A stretch of 64,000 nt of DNA from Pectinophora gossypiella (GCF_024362695.1 NC_065404.1:11758604-11822603); one strand, 5' to 3'. Positions 1 to 11,335 are shown, numbered from the stretch's first letter. Notes: a model not told the origin generated them from the sequence alone. A program made the numbers and translations.

Positions 1-130
1 GTACCCACTTTAGGACTCTGTCGCACTAACATATTTGACATTTACTGAGACTTACAGTTCAATTTGTCAAAAAGGGTAATGTGACATGGTACCCAAAGTG
101 TAAGTATACATATTAATGCTCGTGACCGTA
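1..130 (+). mobile_element. MITE-1 copy, cut by window edge
   Basis: This is a member of a 142-bp repeat seen six times in the window. Its right end reads TGCTCGTGACCG followed by TA, the inverted counterpart of CAGTCATGAGCA at the left end of the other copies. The first 20 or so bases of this copy lie outside the window. No coding capacity. The TA target and 12-bp inverted ends suggest a Tc1/mariner-type MITE (inference). Confidence 0.85.
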
Positions 131-981
131 GGTACTGTATAACATAAAAAATCTTCCGTGCTTTACTTAACTATGTTTTATACTCGTATTAATGCGTGGT
201 GCATCAGCTTATATTCTGCCTTACATTAGATTACATAGATTAAAAGTGATGTAAATCCACATTTCCTACTAGAAGACAAAATCATTCGAAAACTTTTATT
301 TTGATATTGTAATTGTCATGTTTTACAGATTTTAGATGTTATTAAAAATCACATTTAAACGTAATTAATATTCATAATCAGAATGCACATTGTGGAATGA
401 CAATAAAATTGTTTAATATTGATATAAATATCATAATTGAAATACTTATTTACTTAAATAAATATTCAAAAGGAAAACGGTAGTAGTCAATACGCAAGTA
501 TTAATAGTATCTAATATAATATACATAAATCATAGTGCCGAGGGCCGCATAAGGCATACATTCTGTCCGGTTTTAATTATTCACAGTTCAATTAGCAATG
601 GTTCGCAGACATCCCGCACGTACTAGCATTGATTCTGCTAATTGCCATTTGCTAGGTCGTTGATAGTACCATCAACTATCATGATGTACTAGCACATAAT
701 TAGATTCATAATACAATAAACGATTATTGGGAACATCGAAGATTATTACAGACATTAGTGGTTGACGACAATTAGCTTGTAAACCAATAATCCGATAGGT
801 ACAAATCGTGAACCTATCGAGAATTTCTCTTTTGTGTAGGAAAGCTGGACATAGTGTTTTCCTTATTAACCAACTTGAATTCCTCTATGATCGAATAGTA
901 TCTCTAGAAGAAAATTTAGTATGCGTAAGTATATTGAATATTCATACAATATTTAAACAGCCAGGCACCTGCAGACGCCTT
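131..981. other. AT-rich intergenic, nothing recognised
   Basis: No coding signal, RNA gene or clear repeat was recognised here. Short open frames are chance ORFs. Confidence 0.5.
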
Positions 982-1290
982 CTAATTTTACTTTAAGTTA
1001 TACCTGTCATTTTCTTATCCGCCAGAAAGGAAAGGGACGGATGATTGACAGCTCTTAATTTTAGGAAGAATGAGTAAATGAATGAATAACCCGGGCAATC
1101 AAAAAGGTATCTCGCTGGTATGCAAACCGTATGACATGTGCTGTCAACATAATTCTGTCGGGTTATTGGCCAATGTAAAATTGTTTAAATTTGACGTGTG
1201 TTCCATAAATTTTATGCTTGTCGATTATCCGTCCCTTTCCTTTTCGGCGGATAAGAAAATGACAGATATAACTTAAAATAAAATAAGATG
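982..1290 (+). mobile_element. MITE-3 copy (palindromic ends)
   Basis: The left end (TTTAAGTTATACCTGTCATT) and right end (AATGACAGATATAACTTAAA) are inverted copies of each other, and the arm continues through GGAAAGGGACGGATGATTGACA. Related copies occur at 26757-26955 and 44104-44366, with a partial one at 42650-42870. Non-coding foldback element; family unnamed. Confidence 0.75.
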
Positions 1291-1559
1291 GTGTTTACAG
1301 GAATTAGCACCATTGGTACTACAACGTATACTCATGAATGTGTGGCGTATACATGGCGTAGTGAGTGGTGTAGGCGCCGGGGCCAGATTATAGATTATTC
1401 CCTCTAAAACCGTGCTTTTTAGGTCAGCACTGGTTACTATACCAGTGCATTTTTGCAACGTAAAAGAAGAACAAAACACGATGTAATATTTCAGCGAAAG
1501 ATAGCGTAATGCAGTGTGCAATGCGAGAAGAGTGCGCCGGAAATGGCGGGCCGGCCGCC

Positions 1560-2230
1560 GGCGGAATGTGCGCTTTGTGTTGTTTACCCGGGTTGGTGCT
1601 TGCTCGCTCCCCTACTGGCACTTATGCTGTGAATACGGGCGGTTTCTAACTAGGTTCTTTACCTAGTAATATCGTCGTTTATGCGTATACTACTATGCAA
1701 CCTTATGTTGTGTAACGAAAGTAGATAGTAGATGTGACAGGTGTTGTGCACTGTGCTGTTTACTTGGGTTGGTGCTTGCTCGTCGATTTCTAAATAATTT
1801 ATCGTGTTTATGCACGTAAGTAAGTACAGATTATTATTAAAGAAAGTAGTAAGTACATGTGACAGGTGTTGTGCACAGTGCTGTTTACTCGGGTTGGTGC
1901 TCGTTTCCCTACTTGCACTTATGTTGTGAATAAAAGCGGTTTCTAAATAGTTTCCTTGGTAATATCTTCGTTTATTCATTACTAATTATTTATGTTATTA
2001 CTAAAAAATATTATTGAAGAAAGTTGTTAGTAGATGTGGCAGGTGATGTGAGTTGTTTACCCAAGTTGGTGCTCCCTTTCCTATTTCTACTTATGGTTGG
2101 TAATATTTTACTTTGTGTAAAAGTATATCATTGCATTTTTGGGTACTAAGTGCCATGAGTATGTAATCTAATTAAAAAATAGATGAGTAGTATGTGCACT
2201 GCTGTCCCGTTTACTCAGGTTGTTGCTTGA
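1560..2230. repeat. Degenerate tandem repeat, about five units
   Basis: The motif TGTTTACYYGGGTTGGTGCT recurs at 1581, 1757, 1882, 2054 and (diverged) 2209, each time preceded by GTGCAC/TGTGCA-like sequence. Several units also share a trailing block containing GCGGTTTCTAA and TTGGTAATATC. Spacing is irregular (125 to 176 bp), so this is an old array. It lies just upstream of LINE-A and could be either decayed satellite or old 5' repeats of a retroelement. Confidence 0.6.
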
Positions 2231-2529
2231 ATGTTAGAGTATTTTAAGTTGACGTTTGCAAAATAATATATAACTCTGATATCATAACTTTTTACTGATA
2301 TCAATAAAAATAAAATAAGTTTTAGTGCAGTTTTTCGATGTACTTATAATAAATAGTTGCGTCCTCGTTGCGTCCTCGTTGCGTCTGTCCTTCCTCGCAA
2401 CAAAAAGTTGAGTTGCAACAAACTTACCTCGTTTATTTCTTATTCAGTCTGACATTCTCACAAGTTTTGGCAACTTAAACCGCCGAGACCAGGGAGACCC
2501 GGTTAACCGGATTAGATCCGAAAAAGATC

Positions 2530-3054
2530 TTGATAGGGTTTTTGGTCCGACTCAAGTTTGTCCCGCCCCCGCAGCACTCGAGGGCAATAACTCGGCCTGA
2601 TTTGAATGTACCTATACGTATCACTGTAGCTTGTATCTATTGTCTGTTTGTTTTCTGTCGTTTGTTTATATTGTTGTTATTTGCCGTGTGGCTTGGTCAT
2701 CAGTGGTGGATCGTGCAAGCCGTTACTAATATGTGTGTATATATGGTATATTATTATAATAAAGAATATAAACAAAATAACAATATTAAGTCGCATATAA
2801 GTTCACCTTACATAAACTACATTATAACATTCACAACGCAACATTCGTACTCTAACATTTTATCACATTATTTCATAAATATTTACATTGCCCCTTTGCT
2901 TAAGGATATTATTATATACATACACACACATATACACCCACACACATGCTCATATAATTTTAACTTAGCAATTCTGATACAATTCAATGTAATAATTTTA
3001 TGGAACTTAGGTAAATACAATTCAATAATATTTTATTCTTCTATAATTCAATAA
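2530..3054 (+). CDS. AT-rich stop-free ORF upstream of LINE-A ORF2
   Basis: This is a 174-codon frame opening at a TTG and ending in TAA at 3052-3054, two bases before the ORF2 reading start. From about 2620 it is strongly AT-rich, and the product is rich in Ile, Tyr, Asn and His with no domain I recognise. It may be a real small protein, a translated leader for coupling to ORF2, or chance. It is listed because LINE-B carries a similarly placed open frame. The first ATG in frame lies near 2731. No coiled-coil ORF1 protein is present in this element. Confidence 0.3.
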   Translation: MIGFLVRLKFVPPPQHSRAITRPDLNVPIRITVACIYCLFVFCRLFILLLFAVWLGHQWWIVQAVTNMCVYMVYYYNKEYKQNNNIKSHISSPYINYIITFTTQHSYSNILSHYFINIYIAPLLKDIIIYIHTHIHPHTCSYNFNLAILIQFNVIILWNLGKYNSIIFYSSIIQ

Positions 3055-3055
3055 T

Positions 3056-5887
3056 TTGCGCAAATTCAAAGTTGGTTTATTTAATGCGGGTTCGTTGGGG
3101 ACAAAACATGACGAATTTCTCGTGGCGATGGATCGCCATAATGTGGATGTATTAGCCATTAACGAGACTTGGTTACACGACGGTCAGGAGGGGCGCGCGC
3201 CCGCCGTGCCGGGATACCGGCTACGGCACATACCGCGCCCGCCCGGGCGCTTCCTGCGCGGTGGCGGTGTCGGATATTACATCCGGCGCGGTATCGCCGT
3301 GCGCGTGCTGGCCCACCCACCAACTCCACCGGTTGAGCAAATGTGGCTAGCAGTTACTATCTGTGGTTGTAAGTTGGTGATAGGCACGGCCTATAGGCCT
3401 GATTGGGTAACTGTCGACTCACTTATGGATGCCCTTTCATCGTCTCTGGAAGCGTTTGCTTGGTGCAGCAATGTCATATTGTTGGGCGATTTTAATATTA
3501 ACGTCGTGGACACATTAAATGCGGAGGTAAAAAAGTTCAATGAATTCTTGACTTGCTTTAAACTTACACAATTGGTAACAGATTTCACGCATTTCACTTC
3601 GCATAGTCAAACTATGATAGACGTAGTATGTACGGATATACGAGGTTGCACTACAACTGTAGATTATATACCCGATCTTGGTAAGCATGCGTTCGTTACT
3701 TGTTTATTGAATATTCCCAAGTTTAAACCATCTCCTGTGAGGGTCACCCGTCGGGGACTGCGGGACATAGACAGGGACACGTTTAGGGAACATCTAGATT
3801 TGGTGGAGTGGAGTAAAATTGCGGCAGTTTCAGATGTGAATGACTCAGTTTTAATGTTTAATAATGCTTTACTTGCCCTTTTTGATCTGCATGCCCCATT
3901 GGAGACGTTCACAGTAAAGCATCAGCAGTATCCTTGGATAACTTATAATATCAAAATTATGATAAAAAAACGCGATGATGCTCACAAGCGAGCACGTATA
4001 ACTGGTTTAGATTCCCATAAGGAGTATTATAAGGATTTAAAGCACTTAGTGGAAAAGGCTCTGACCAGTGAAAAACAGGCTTATTACGACCACTACGTCA
4101 ATAGAAACTGTAATGATCCTCGCACACTCTGGTCTCATATAAAGAAAAATGTCAGAATCAAACCACAATTAGAAGTACCATCAAATATATTTAACGATCC
4201 TGATGTTATAAACGATCACTTCTTGGACGTTCCTAGTGCTGGAAATGTGCCATTCTCAAATCTATGCTTCTTTCGCGATCAATGTAAGGTCACTTCAACT
4301 TTCGTGCTGGGTGGGGTTTCAGAGGATGAAGTTCTAAAGGAAATTAACTCCCTTAGTTCTAACGCCATCGGCATAGACGGTATCTCCTTAGATATGTTGA
4401 TACTAACACTTTCCCATATTGCGCCTGTAATCACCTCTATTATAAACAAATCTATCGAGACTTGTACCTTTCCCCGCATATGGCAGAGCGCAATTGTCAA
4501 ACCGCTGCCGAAAAAATCTTGTCCAGCTACTTTAAAGGATCTTCGCCCAATAAGTATTTTGCCGTGCCTGTCGAAAATTTTGGAAAAGATCGTTGCCAAG
4601 CAGATGAGAACCTATTTGGAGCAGAATGAAATACTCCCCGTATTACAGTCCGGATTTAGGAAATCTCACAGCACAACAACTGCTCTTTTGAACGTGGTTG
4701 ATGACATTTTGGCTGCACAGGACGTAGGGCAGGGCACGATATTGGCGCTTCTCGATTTTTCCCGGGCATTCGATTGCATAGACGTACCCTTACTTTTAGC
4801 AAAGTTACATTATTACGGGTTTAGCGCATCTGCCATCAAGTGGTTTAATAGTTATTTTGCGTATCGGAGCCAATTTGTTGAAATGCAAAATGAGAGGGGC
4901 GAATCTCAGGTTTCCCAATCTAAAACCGTTACTCGTGGGGTCCCACAAGGATCTATACTGGGCCCACTGCTTTTTATTATATATAGTGCCGATGTAGTAA
5001 CACACATCCATGATTGCAAGTATCATATATATGCCGACGATTTACAAGTTTACATTTCTTGTAAACCAAGTGAGACTCATTTCGCTGTGGCCAAATTGAA
5101 TAATGATCTTGAGCGTATTACTTCCTGGTCTGAGAAAAATTCACTAGTTCTCAACGGAAGTAAAACCAAATATATGATATTAGGGTCAAAACAGCAGATA
5201 AACAGAATATCAAGTTACGGGGTGAATGTGAACATCAGGGGCGAAACAGTGGAGCGGGTTACAGAAGCACGAAACCTTGGTCTTCTTATGGATGAGGAAT
5301 TGAGATTTGAAAAATACATAATTAATACAGCTGCTAATTGCTTCTATCGGCTCAAAACCTTATATCTGATTAGACAGTTCATCAATACTGGCACTCGTAT
5401 AAAGCTCTGCGATTCCCTTGTTCTGTCCAAATTCAATTATATGGATGTCGTTTACGGTCCTCGGCTCCTTGCACGGTCACGGAAGTTGATTCAGAGGGTT
5501 CAAAATGCGTGTGCAAGATTTTGTTTTAAAATACCTCCCCGCACGCACGTTACGCCGTTCTTAAATAATGCAAGTATTGTAAAAATGAATGCTCGAAGAC
5601 ATCTGCATCTCGCTACACTTCTATTCGGAGTTGTAAAATATAGTATACCATCCTATCTTGCAAAAAAACTGGTGTGGTCCCGTGACGTTCAGTCATATCA
5701 AACACGCTCGACGATCTACTCACTAGCAGTGCCGCGCCATCGTACTGTTGCCTTTCGCGGAAGTTTCCGGTTCGCCGCATCCAAGTGTTGGAATGATCTG
5801 CCGCCACCAATTCGTAGTCTGAAAACAATCAATAATTTTAAACTTCATTTTAAGCAACATCTTCTGCGACTACAAAAGAGTTCTTAA
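3056..5887 (+). CDS. LINE-A ORF2: APE endonuclease and reverse transcriptase
   Basis: This is an uninterrupted frame of about 943 codons. The N-terminal part (residues 1-230) is an APE-type endonuclease with LFNAGSLGTKHDEF, INETWL and LLGDFN (near residue 144). The RT part follows with LKDLRPISILP, LLDFSRAFD, GVPQGSILGPLLF and the catalytic YADD (near residue 660). The C-terminus ends in a basic helix typical of CR1/L2-like ORF2. It would nick target DNA and copy its own RNA there. The frame is open from 3047, but the first ATG is at 3128, inside the endonuclease domain. Initiation at a non-AUG codon (TTG 3056) or coupling to the upstream ORF is therefore implied, unless the ATG was lost. Confidence 0.9.
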   Translation: MRKFKVGLFNAGSLGTKHDEFLVAMDRHNVDVLAINETWLHDGQEGRAPAVPGYRLRHIPRPPGRFLRGGGVGYYIRRGIAVRVLAHPPTPPVEQMWLAVTICGCKLVIGTAYRPDWVTVDSLMDALSSSLEAFAWCSNVILLGDFNINVVDTLNAEVKKFNEFLTCFKLTQLVTDFTHFTSHSQTMIDVVCTDIRGCTTTVDYIPDLGKHAFVTCLLNIPKFKPSPVRVTRRGLRDIDRDTFREHLDLVEWSKIAAVSDVNDSVLMFNNALLALFDLHAPLETFTVKHQQYPWITYNIKIMIKKRDDAHKRARITGLDSHKEYYKDLKHLVEKALTSEKQAYYDHYVNRNCNDPRTLWSHIKKNVRIKPQLEVPSNIFNDPDVINDHFLDVPSAGNVPFSNLCFFRDQCKVTSTFVLGGVSEDEVLKEINSLSSNAIGIDGISLDMLILTLSHIAPVITSIINKSIETCTFPRIWQSAIVKPLPKKSCPATLKDLRPISILPCLSKILEKIVAKQMRTYLEQNEILPVLQSGFRKSHSTTTALLNVVDDILAAQDVGQGTILALLDFSRAFDCIDVPLLLAKLHYYGFSASAIKWFNSYFAYRSQFVEMQNERGESQVSQSKTVTRGVPQGSILGPLLFIIYSADVVTHIHDCKYHIYADDLQVYISCKPSETHFAVAKLNNDLERITSWSEKNSLVLNGSKTKYMILGSKQQINRISSYGVNVNIRGETVERVTEARNLGLLMDEELRFEKYIINTAANCFYRLKTLYLIRQFINTGTRIKLCDSLVLSKFNYMDVVYGPRLLARSRKLIQRVQNACARFCFKIPPRTHVTPFLNNASIVKMNARRHLHLATLLFGVVKYSIPSYLAKKLVWSRDVQSYQTRSTIYSLAVPRHRTVAFRGSFRFAASKCWNDLPPPIRSLKTINNFKLHFKQHLLRLQKSS

Positions 5888-6895
5888 TAAACAAAACCAC
5901 TTAAACCTACCTCTGTGGTCCAGACACGACACGATGGCGGAGTCTAACTTGCGACGCGGATGCGACGGCAATATAGCTCTAACAGGCACACAGGCACACA
6001 GCTACTCATTGAAAATACACTAGTAGGCGGTACACAAATATGCGTCTAGTCTGTTCATTGGGGGTTATTTGTTATTTTTTTATTGTAACTATGGTCACTG
6101 ATTCGTTAAATGTTTTTTATTATCAATCAATTATTTATATTTTTATTCCCAACACTTTTAAAAACACAAAAAAACTTTCGCGACGGGTTTTTTGTACAAG
6201 CTGATTACATAATAAACGTTGCACTCGGACGGCAGTGGCGGTTGAAACTGACGTAATGCGTTTGATAAAAATGTTGACGTAGTAAGCCCGCTAACGGTAG
6301 TTTTACTCCGGCCAAACCAGTTTGAGTTGCAACGTACACTACGTTCTTTCGTTCAAATCCGCACGCACACTAACTTGTCACATTCTAACATTTCTAACTT
6401 TATTTATTTGTTTATTTTATCGTTTTATACGCATTGTTTTGTAAGTATTATTGTATTTCTTTCATGTATTTGTAGATACACTGCACACACACACGCTTTT
6501 AATATATGTTTTTGTAAACTAAGTACTTTATTTTATAAGTAAATATTATTATGTATTCATTCAAGTCGTATTTGTGGGAGACACGGCTTCCGTGCCTCAC
6601 TTAGCAGGGTCCACAGAATACCAGCGTCGTGGCTCGCGCCGCGGCTTATGCTGAGTGAGGCCCTTTTATAAAGGACACCACCACCATCGTTGACCAGTCC
6701 ATACACACAATTATTTGTATTTCTCGTGTATGTTGTCTTTTAATTTTTTAATTATTTTTTTTATTATGTGTTTGATTGTAAGTTATAATGTGTTACTCCG
6801 TGTTTTATATTATATATTTGTTATTTATTTTATACTTGTTACTGTGGTGTCCCTTTATAATAAACGTATCTTTCTTTCTTTCTTTCTTTCTTTCA
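5888..6895 (+). repeat. LINE-A 3' region with (CTTT)n end
   Basis: No gene. It holds AT-rich sequence, a GC-rich block at about 6575-6670 and the tetranucleotide array at 6870-6894 that I take as the 3' terminus of the retrotransposon. Confidence 0.6.
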
Positions 6896-7104
6896 AATCA
6901 AGAATGCGGCTACAATTTCGCCTATCGTTGCAAGATGACAGTGTAATGAATACATTTCTGTTTGTAACTTGTATTGTGTCTCATCTTTGTTGCAAATTAG
7001 CGCTACTATATAGCCCGTGGTTTAGTTGTGTATGACAATTAAGGTTTCCCAAAGTTATTTTGTGGATGGTTGAACGTCTTACTTAGAGGTACACTAAGTT
7101 TAAA
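6896..7104. other. Short intergenic stretch
   Basis: Nothing recognised. Confidence 0.5.
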
Positions 7105-7400
7105 AAACATAAAATAAGCAGCCTATATACGTCCCGCAGCTGGGCACAGGCGTCCCTTCAATTAACCGGAGGTGTGGAACATACTTCACCACGCTGCTGC
7201 GGATTGGTGGAGTTGTTTGACGGCTAATAGCAGGGACCAACAGATTAGCGTGCCCTTCAAAGCATAGAATCATCGTACTTATTTGAAGAATCAGGTGATT
7301 CAAGCCTCTCACAGTGATTTCAACAGTGTCCCCATCGGGAATCGTACCCGGACCTCCACGTAGTGAGCCTAACATTCTAACTACGGAGGCTGTCATCAAG
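7105..7400 (-). mobile_element. SINE-B1 copy (tRNA-derived)
   Basis: On the minus strand the element starts with a tRNA-like head (CGTAGTTAGAATGTTAGGCT, then a B-box-like GGTACGATTCCCGATGGGGA) and ends in a body containing CCAACAAT/CCGCAG and CCCAGCTGCGGGACG. It matches copies at 22630-22955 and 51572-51903. A diverged, non-coding Pol III-type retroposon. Confidence 0.8.
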
Positions 7401-7724
7401 CTTATGAGAGCCCATCAAACCAGTCAGAGGCTTTCCGGTACCTAGTTTGAATAATTTGACGACTTCAGAAATTAGCCTAAACGTTTTAGAGTATTATGTC
7501 TAAAAAAAGAAACCTTATATATACCCGCTTACAGTATATGCACAGTGGAGAACCCGGTCGCATAACATTCATGACTATATCCCAATTCGGGTAGTCAGAG
7601 GTTGATATTTAAAGACATTTCATATTTTTCAGTTGTTAAAGTTATCTTACATATAAACAGGGAAAATGTCCATTATTTAAGCAGATACGCGGTCAGAAGT
7701 CCTGTAAACCGGCGAGTATATGCA

Positions 7725-8226
7725 TGAAATCTTTGATGAGAGTGAAAGAAGCGAAAGTGGTGTGTCAGGATCGTAGTAAGTGGAATTCCCTGGTTTCTGC
7801 TAGGTAATGCAATCCCGATCTCGCGAGATCTCGTAAATTTTTTTGGGATCAATCCCGAAGCATAATATGACGAGATCCCATTTGAGATTGACAGGATTGG
7901 GCGAATCTCCTTGAGCATACTTTTTGTTTTTATTGTCCTAATTTCCAAAGAAAACTTCATTATTTAGTTCATATTGAAGAATAAAGGTTTTTGTTTACTT
8001 TCAAAAAATATTTTGTTTTAATTAACCTCACTATCGTTTTCAGACATCCTAACTTTACTTAAGTACGTCTTTTTATGAACTAGATTAGATCCCGAAAATT
8101 TCGAGATCTCGCGAGATTGATGTTTCCAATACCGCGGGATCTCGAATTTGCGGTCTCGAGTCGGGAATACATTCCCTAGTTTCTGCCTAACCCAACGCGA
8201 AATAGGCGAAATCGTATGTATGTACG
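7725..8226 (+). repeat. Repeat F, split by a 370-bp insertion
   Basis: The segment 7725-7800 (CTTTGATGAGAGTGAAAGAA onward, with GGTGTGTCAG and CGTAGTAAGTGG) matches 23878-23950. The sequence resumes at 8171, so the copy is interrupted by 7801-8170. Lepidopteran-type dispersed repeat, non-coding. Confidence 0.65.
7801..8170. mobile_element. Unclassified 370-bp insertion with 16-bp duplication
   Basis: It is flanked by ATTCCCTGGTTTCTGC (7785-7800) and ATTCCCTAGTTTCTGC (8171-8186), a 16-bp duplication with one mismatch. The body carries repeated GATCTCGCGAGATC dyads near both ends (about 7817 and 8100). It has no clear poly(A) tail and no ORF. The long duplication suggests target-primed insertion, while the dyads suggest a foldback element; unresolved. 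Confidence 0.6.
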
Positions 8227-8769
8227 CATAAAAACCTCTCAATAACAAAAATATATCCTATAAGTACCTTCAGCATGTAAATCATGTACATACGAAAACG
8301 AAAAAATGGGCCGAAAGCGCTGAAAGCTCCACAATAGCGCAGCCGCATTCAACATATTGAAAACACCGATAGTGAATTGAACAGCCTCTTTGAAACATGC
8401 CCCTTTGCGTTGTCTAACGCCATTGTTATGCGAAATCCCGCGGCTCTGCAAACCTACAGTTACTCGAAGAAAAATCTCCCTTATATAATAATATTGTGAC
8501 TATTGAGAGGCAGTATGGATGGTTTCTTTTACTTTACATGCCTAAATCTCATCTGTATACCTATCGCGAACGAAGACCCACATAACAACTCGCAGCCGCT
8601 CTTATATTCTTAGATGGATTCGGATATGATGAACCAAAAAGCGACAGCAGATCAGCCCAGCGCCCAAACAGGACGATGGATGGTTTAATATCTTTATTTT
8701 TTTATGTAGCTTGCTCCGACAAATAGGTGGTCCAAATCAGCAATATCTATACCAAACAAAGGACAGTCT
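8227..8769. other. Intergenic, nothing firm
   Basis: Weak resemblance to repeat E around 8590-8690 (a diverged GATGAACCAAAAAGCGACAG...GATCAGCC stretch). No gene recognised. Confidence 0.4.
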
Positions 8770-9055
8770 CACGAAGTCTTCTTCTGTCGTGTGATGGATT
8801 ACCAACCTCAACAACCCGGTGTCAGGGTTACTTAGTAATGAGCCGCCAAAGGCCCCTGACATGACTCATGTAACGCGACTACTAACTTACATCAGTAAGT
8901 AATAACCGGGACCAACAACTTCACGTGCCTTCCGAAGCACGGAAAAAAACACAAAGTGAAATTCACAAAGTGATTTTGACAATAATCCCATCGGGAATCG
9001 AACCCGGATGTCCAGATCGTGAGCCCAGCGCTCTAACCACTAGGTGACGGAGACT
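8770..9055 (-). mobile_element. SINE-B2 copy (tRNA-derived)
   Basis: The minus strand runs from a tRNA-like head (AGTGGTTAGAGCGCTGGGCT, GGGTTCGATTCCCGATGGGA) into a body with CCGTGCTTCGGAAGGCACGT, GGGGCCTTTGGCGGCT and a 3' end in ATCCATCACACGACAGAAG. The same family occurs at 23555-23875, 40745-40945, 55890-56050 and 57086-57415. Confidence 0.85.
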
Positions 9056-9362
9056 GCTGACTTATAAGTCTTATAACCCATCCGAATTAAATGAATATCT
9101 TACATCAAAGACGATGCGTGCTTGCAAGGCGTCTAGATTCGCGCAAGTTTATACGTTATCGAGTGGCAAAATCGGTTTGCAACTTGGCTAGATATGCTGT
9201 GACTGCGTCTATCCCTATTTGTGGTTTCATATCGGTTTTGACAAATAGTAACCGAATGAAAGCTTTAAAGGCAATCGACGTCATCCTGTCACTATCATAA
9301 CTATTGTATTCGTTTTGAAATGCCAGTGAAATATCCGTGAAACATTTTCTATTGATATAATA

Positions 9363-9535
9363 CACACATACATAAACTCACGTCCGTAAACCCTGATGGG
9401 GTGGGCTGATCCACAAGGAATCAAAGACAACTTGCAGCCACTGTTGATACAAAGGCCTAAAGCGGATATGAGGAACATTATGGTGACAAGGGATCAGCCT
9501 ATCGTCCATAACAATTGTTCACCAAGTTAGGAAGG
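9363..9535 (-). mobile_element. Repeat E copy (SINE-like, TATG-rich end)
   Basis: It shares GTGGCTGCAAGTTGTCTTTG, CCACCCCATCAGGG and a 3' ACATACATA end (seen inverted) with copies at 11790-11990, 13355-13590 and 36110-36280. The 3' tail of tandem TATG/TGTA is typical of a small retroposon. Non-coding. Confidence 0.75.
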
Positions 9536-11159
9536 CGGTCTCTTTGTCTCTATTTTACGACGTACCCGGAAATATAAGCAACTGAACGTGTTTTCTATGT
9601 TTCTGTTTTCGCTCCAGTCCAGCATAACAAGCTGGATGTATTGATGAATAGTCTGTGCTACATGGAATGCAATAAATAATTGAGTATTGAGTATAGATAA
9701 ATGCATAAACATCTGACGCTCATACTTCTCATCAGAAGCCGTCGGAAGACTACTTACAAACACTTTTGGTATCGGTCAAAGTTTCCTAACAACGGAAAAA
9801 GTTTCAACCCTTAGATTTTCTGATAAAACTAGTGCCAAATACGTTTCGCTTGTCGTTTTATTGTGAAATATAAAACGTGTTTCAAATACGAGCATTTTTA
9901 CGTTTCGAAACGCATTTAAACAGCCAACATAGAACGTGACGCAGCATTCGCGTAAAACGAAACGTGTAGAAATATTTGTAGGCGACCTTTTAACTGCTAT
10001 AGCAGCTAACTAGTTTATGTAGTAGCTAGTTTCTGGCATAATGGAAATTACGTTCCATTTCCGGGCCGTGATTGAGGTCTAGCCGCACCCTCGGCGGCTA
10101 TGTTACAGACGTAAATTAAATTATACTCCTAGTGCACTGTGTTTAAGTTACATATTACGTTACTTATTTTACTGACTTTAATAGCGGCGTAATTAGTGTT
10201 GTGTAGATTAAGGTTTTTATGAAATATTTTTTGGCCTTGTTTCTAGCTAAGTGCTGTACCTACGTGTGATTTACAGTAATAGTAATTTATATTCATGGTT
10301 TATCGCGACGTATATTGTATCGAATTGAATCCGAGGAGAATCTGCAACAAGATAAGTCAAGAAATATTATTATCGGCATTTCGATATTTGTTTCGATTAG
10401 TTTGGTGCCAGCATTAGAGTTCACACCGCTTTAGCTAACTAGGACAACGCTAAATCGACGCTATATCAACTCTGGCACACCCCTATCAAACCAGCCAAGC
10501 AGTGAATACTCGTATGCATATAAAACAAAAACAAGCCATAACATTCAAAACCATGTTATGTAAAAACAAAAGCAACGTACGACAACAGAACAAAAAATTG
10601 TATCCGAACGCAAAACTACGTTCCGTTTCTGGAAATCCGCACAAACGGTGCCAAACGGCTCGATGCTCGTACAAGTAAGTATGCAATAACATCTTTGTCC
10701 ATGCCACCAGGACATTATTGCTGGGATCAGGTGAAATTCCAGCGCTGTAACCTAAAACGACTGGTCGAATCTGAATACAACTGCCAATAACTAGTTTGAA
10801 CCGGTTAAACGTATCGATTAAGCATTAATTCAACGATTCTACATCTCAAATGTGTCATAGTAGTGGAGTTTGTCTAGTTCAGATGTTAGGCACAGCATAT
10901 TAAGCACCCACCACTGCTTACGGCTTCTCCGACCTCTGCAGAGTATATGGCCGCTTCAGTCACCGCAAATTCTTCCCACTGCCAATATCCCTATTGAGGA
11001 AACCCCACTATCAACCATCGTAAGATGAACTAAGTACCCACGCGTAACCGACCTTTTTGTAATTTCTTCTCCTTCGCAAAATGACGTAAATTCAAAAGTG
11101 TTACATTGACCTTCAACAAGTTTATCCATGATAATTACGTTGAATAAATGATTCTGATT
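9536..11159. other. Long intergenic stretch
   Basis: No gene, RNA or well-supported repeat recognised, apart from a short SINE-D-like remnant near 11020-11040 (CATCGTAAGATGAACTAAGT). Confidence 0.45.
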
Positions 11160-11335
11160 TCTGTTAGACCAATGTGATAGGTGGTGAGCCGTATCGCCGT
11201 TTATAATGGTCGAGCCAACTGTGTTAGTGAAGACTGCACTTAAGATAAATTAATAACTCATTGGTGCAAGTCCAGTACCGGGATTTGAACCGGCGCTCCA
11301 CAACCACTGCGCTGACAGGACCACAGTGACTTAAT
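11160..11335 (+). mobile_element. SINE-D partial copy
   Basis: It contains CTGTTAGACCAATGTGATAG, CGTATCGCCGT, AATAACTCATTGGTGCAAGT and, inverted, a tRNA-like GCGCAGTGGTTGTGGAGCGC and CCGGTTCAAATCCCGGTACT. It matches 13930-14108 and 42020-42130. Non-coding. Confidence 0.7.

Larger units (their letters stand above)
2460..6895 (+). mobile_element. LINE-A, near-complete CR1/L2-like non-LTR retrotransposon
   Basis: The unit has a GC-rich 5' segment (2470-2600), an AT-rich stop-free ORF, a 2.8-kb EN/RT ORF, about 1 kb of 3' sequence and a terminal (CTTT)n array at 6870-6894. A short 3' repeat rather than poly(A), with APE-type endonuclease plus RT and no RNase H, fits the CR1/L2/Kiri part of the Jockey superfamily. 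The uninterrupted RT frame suggests recent activity. The 5' boundary is approximate and no target duplication was identified. Confidence 0.8.
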
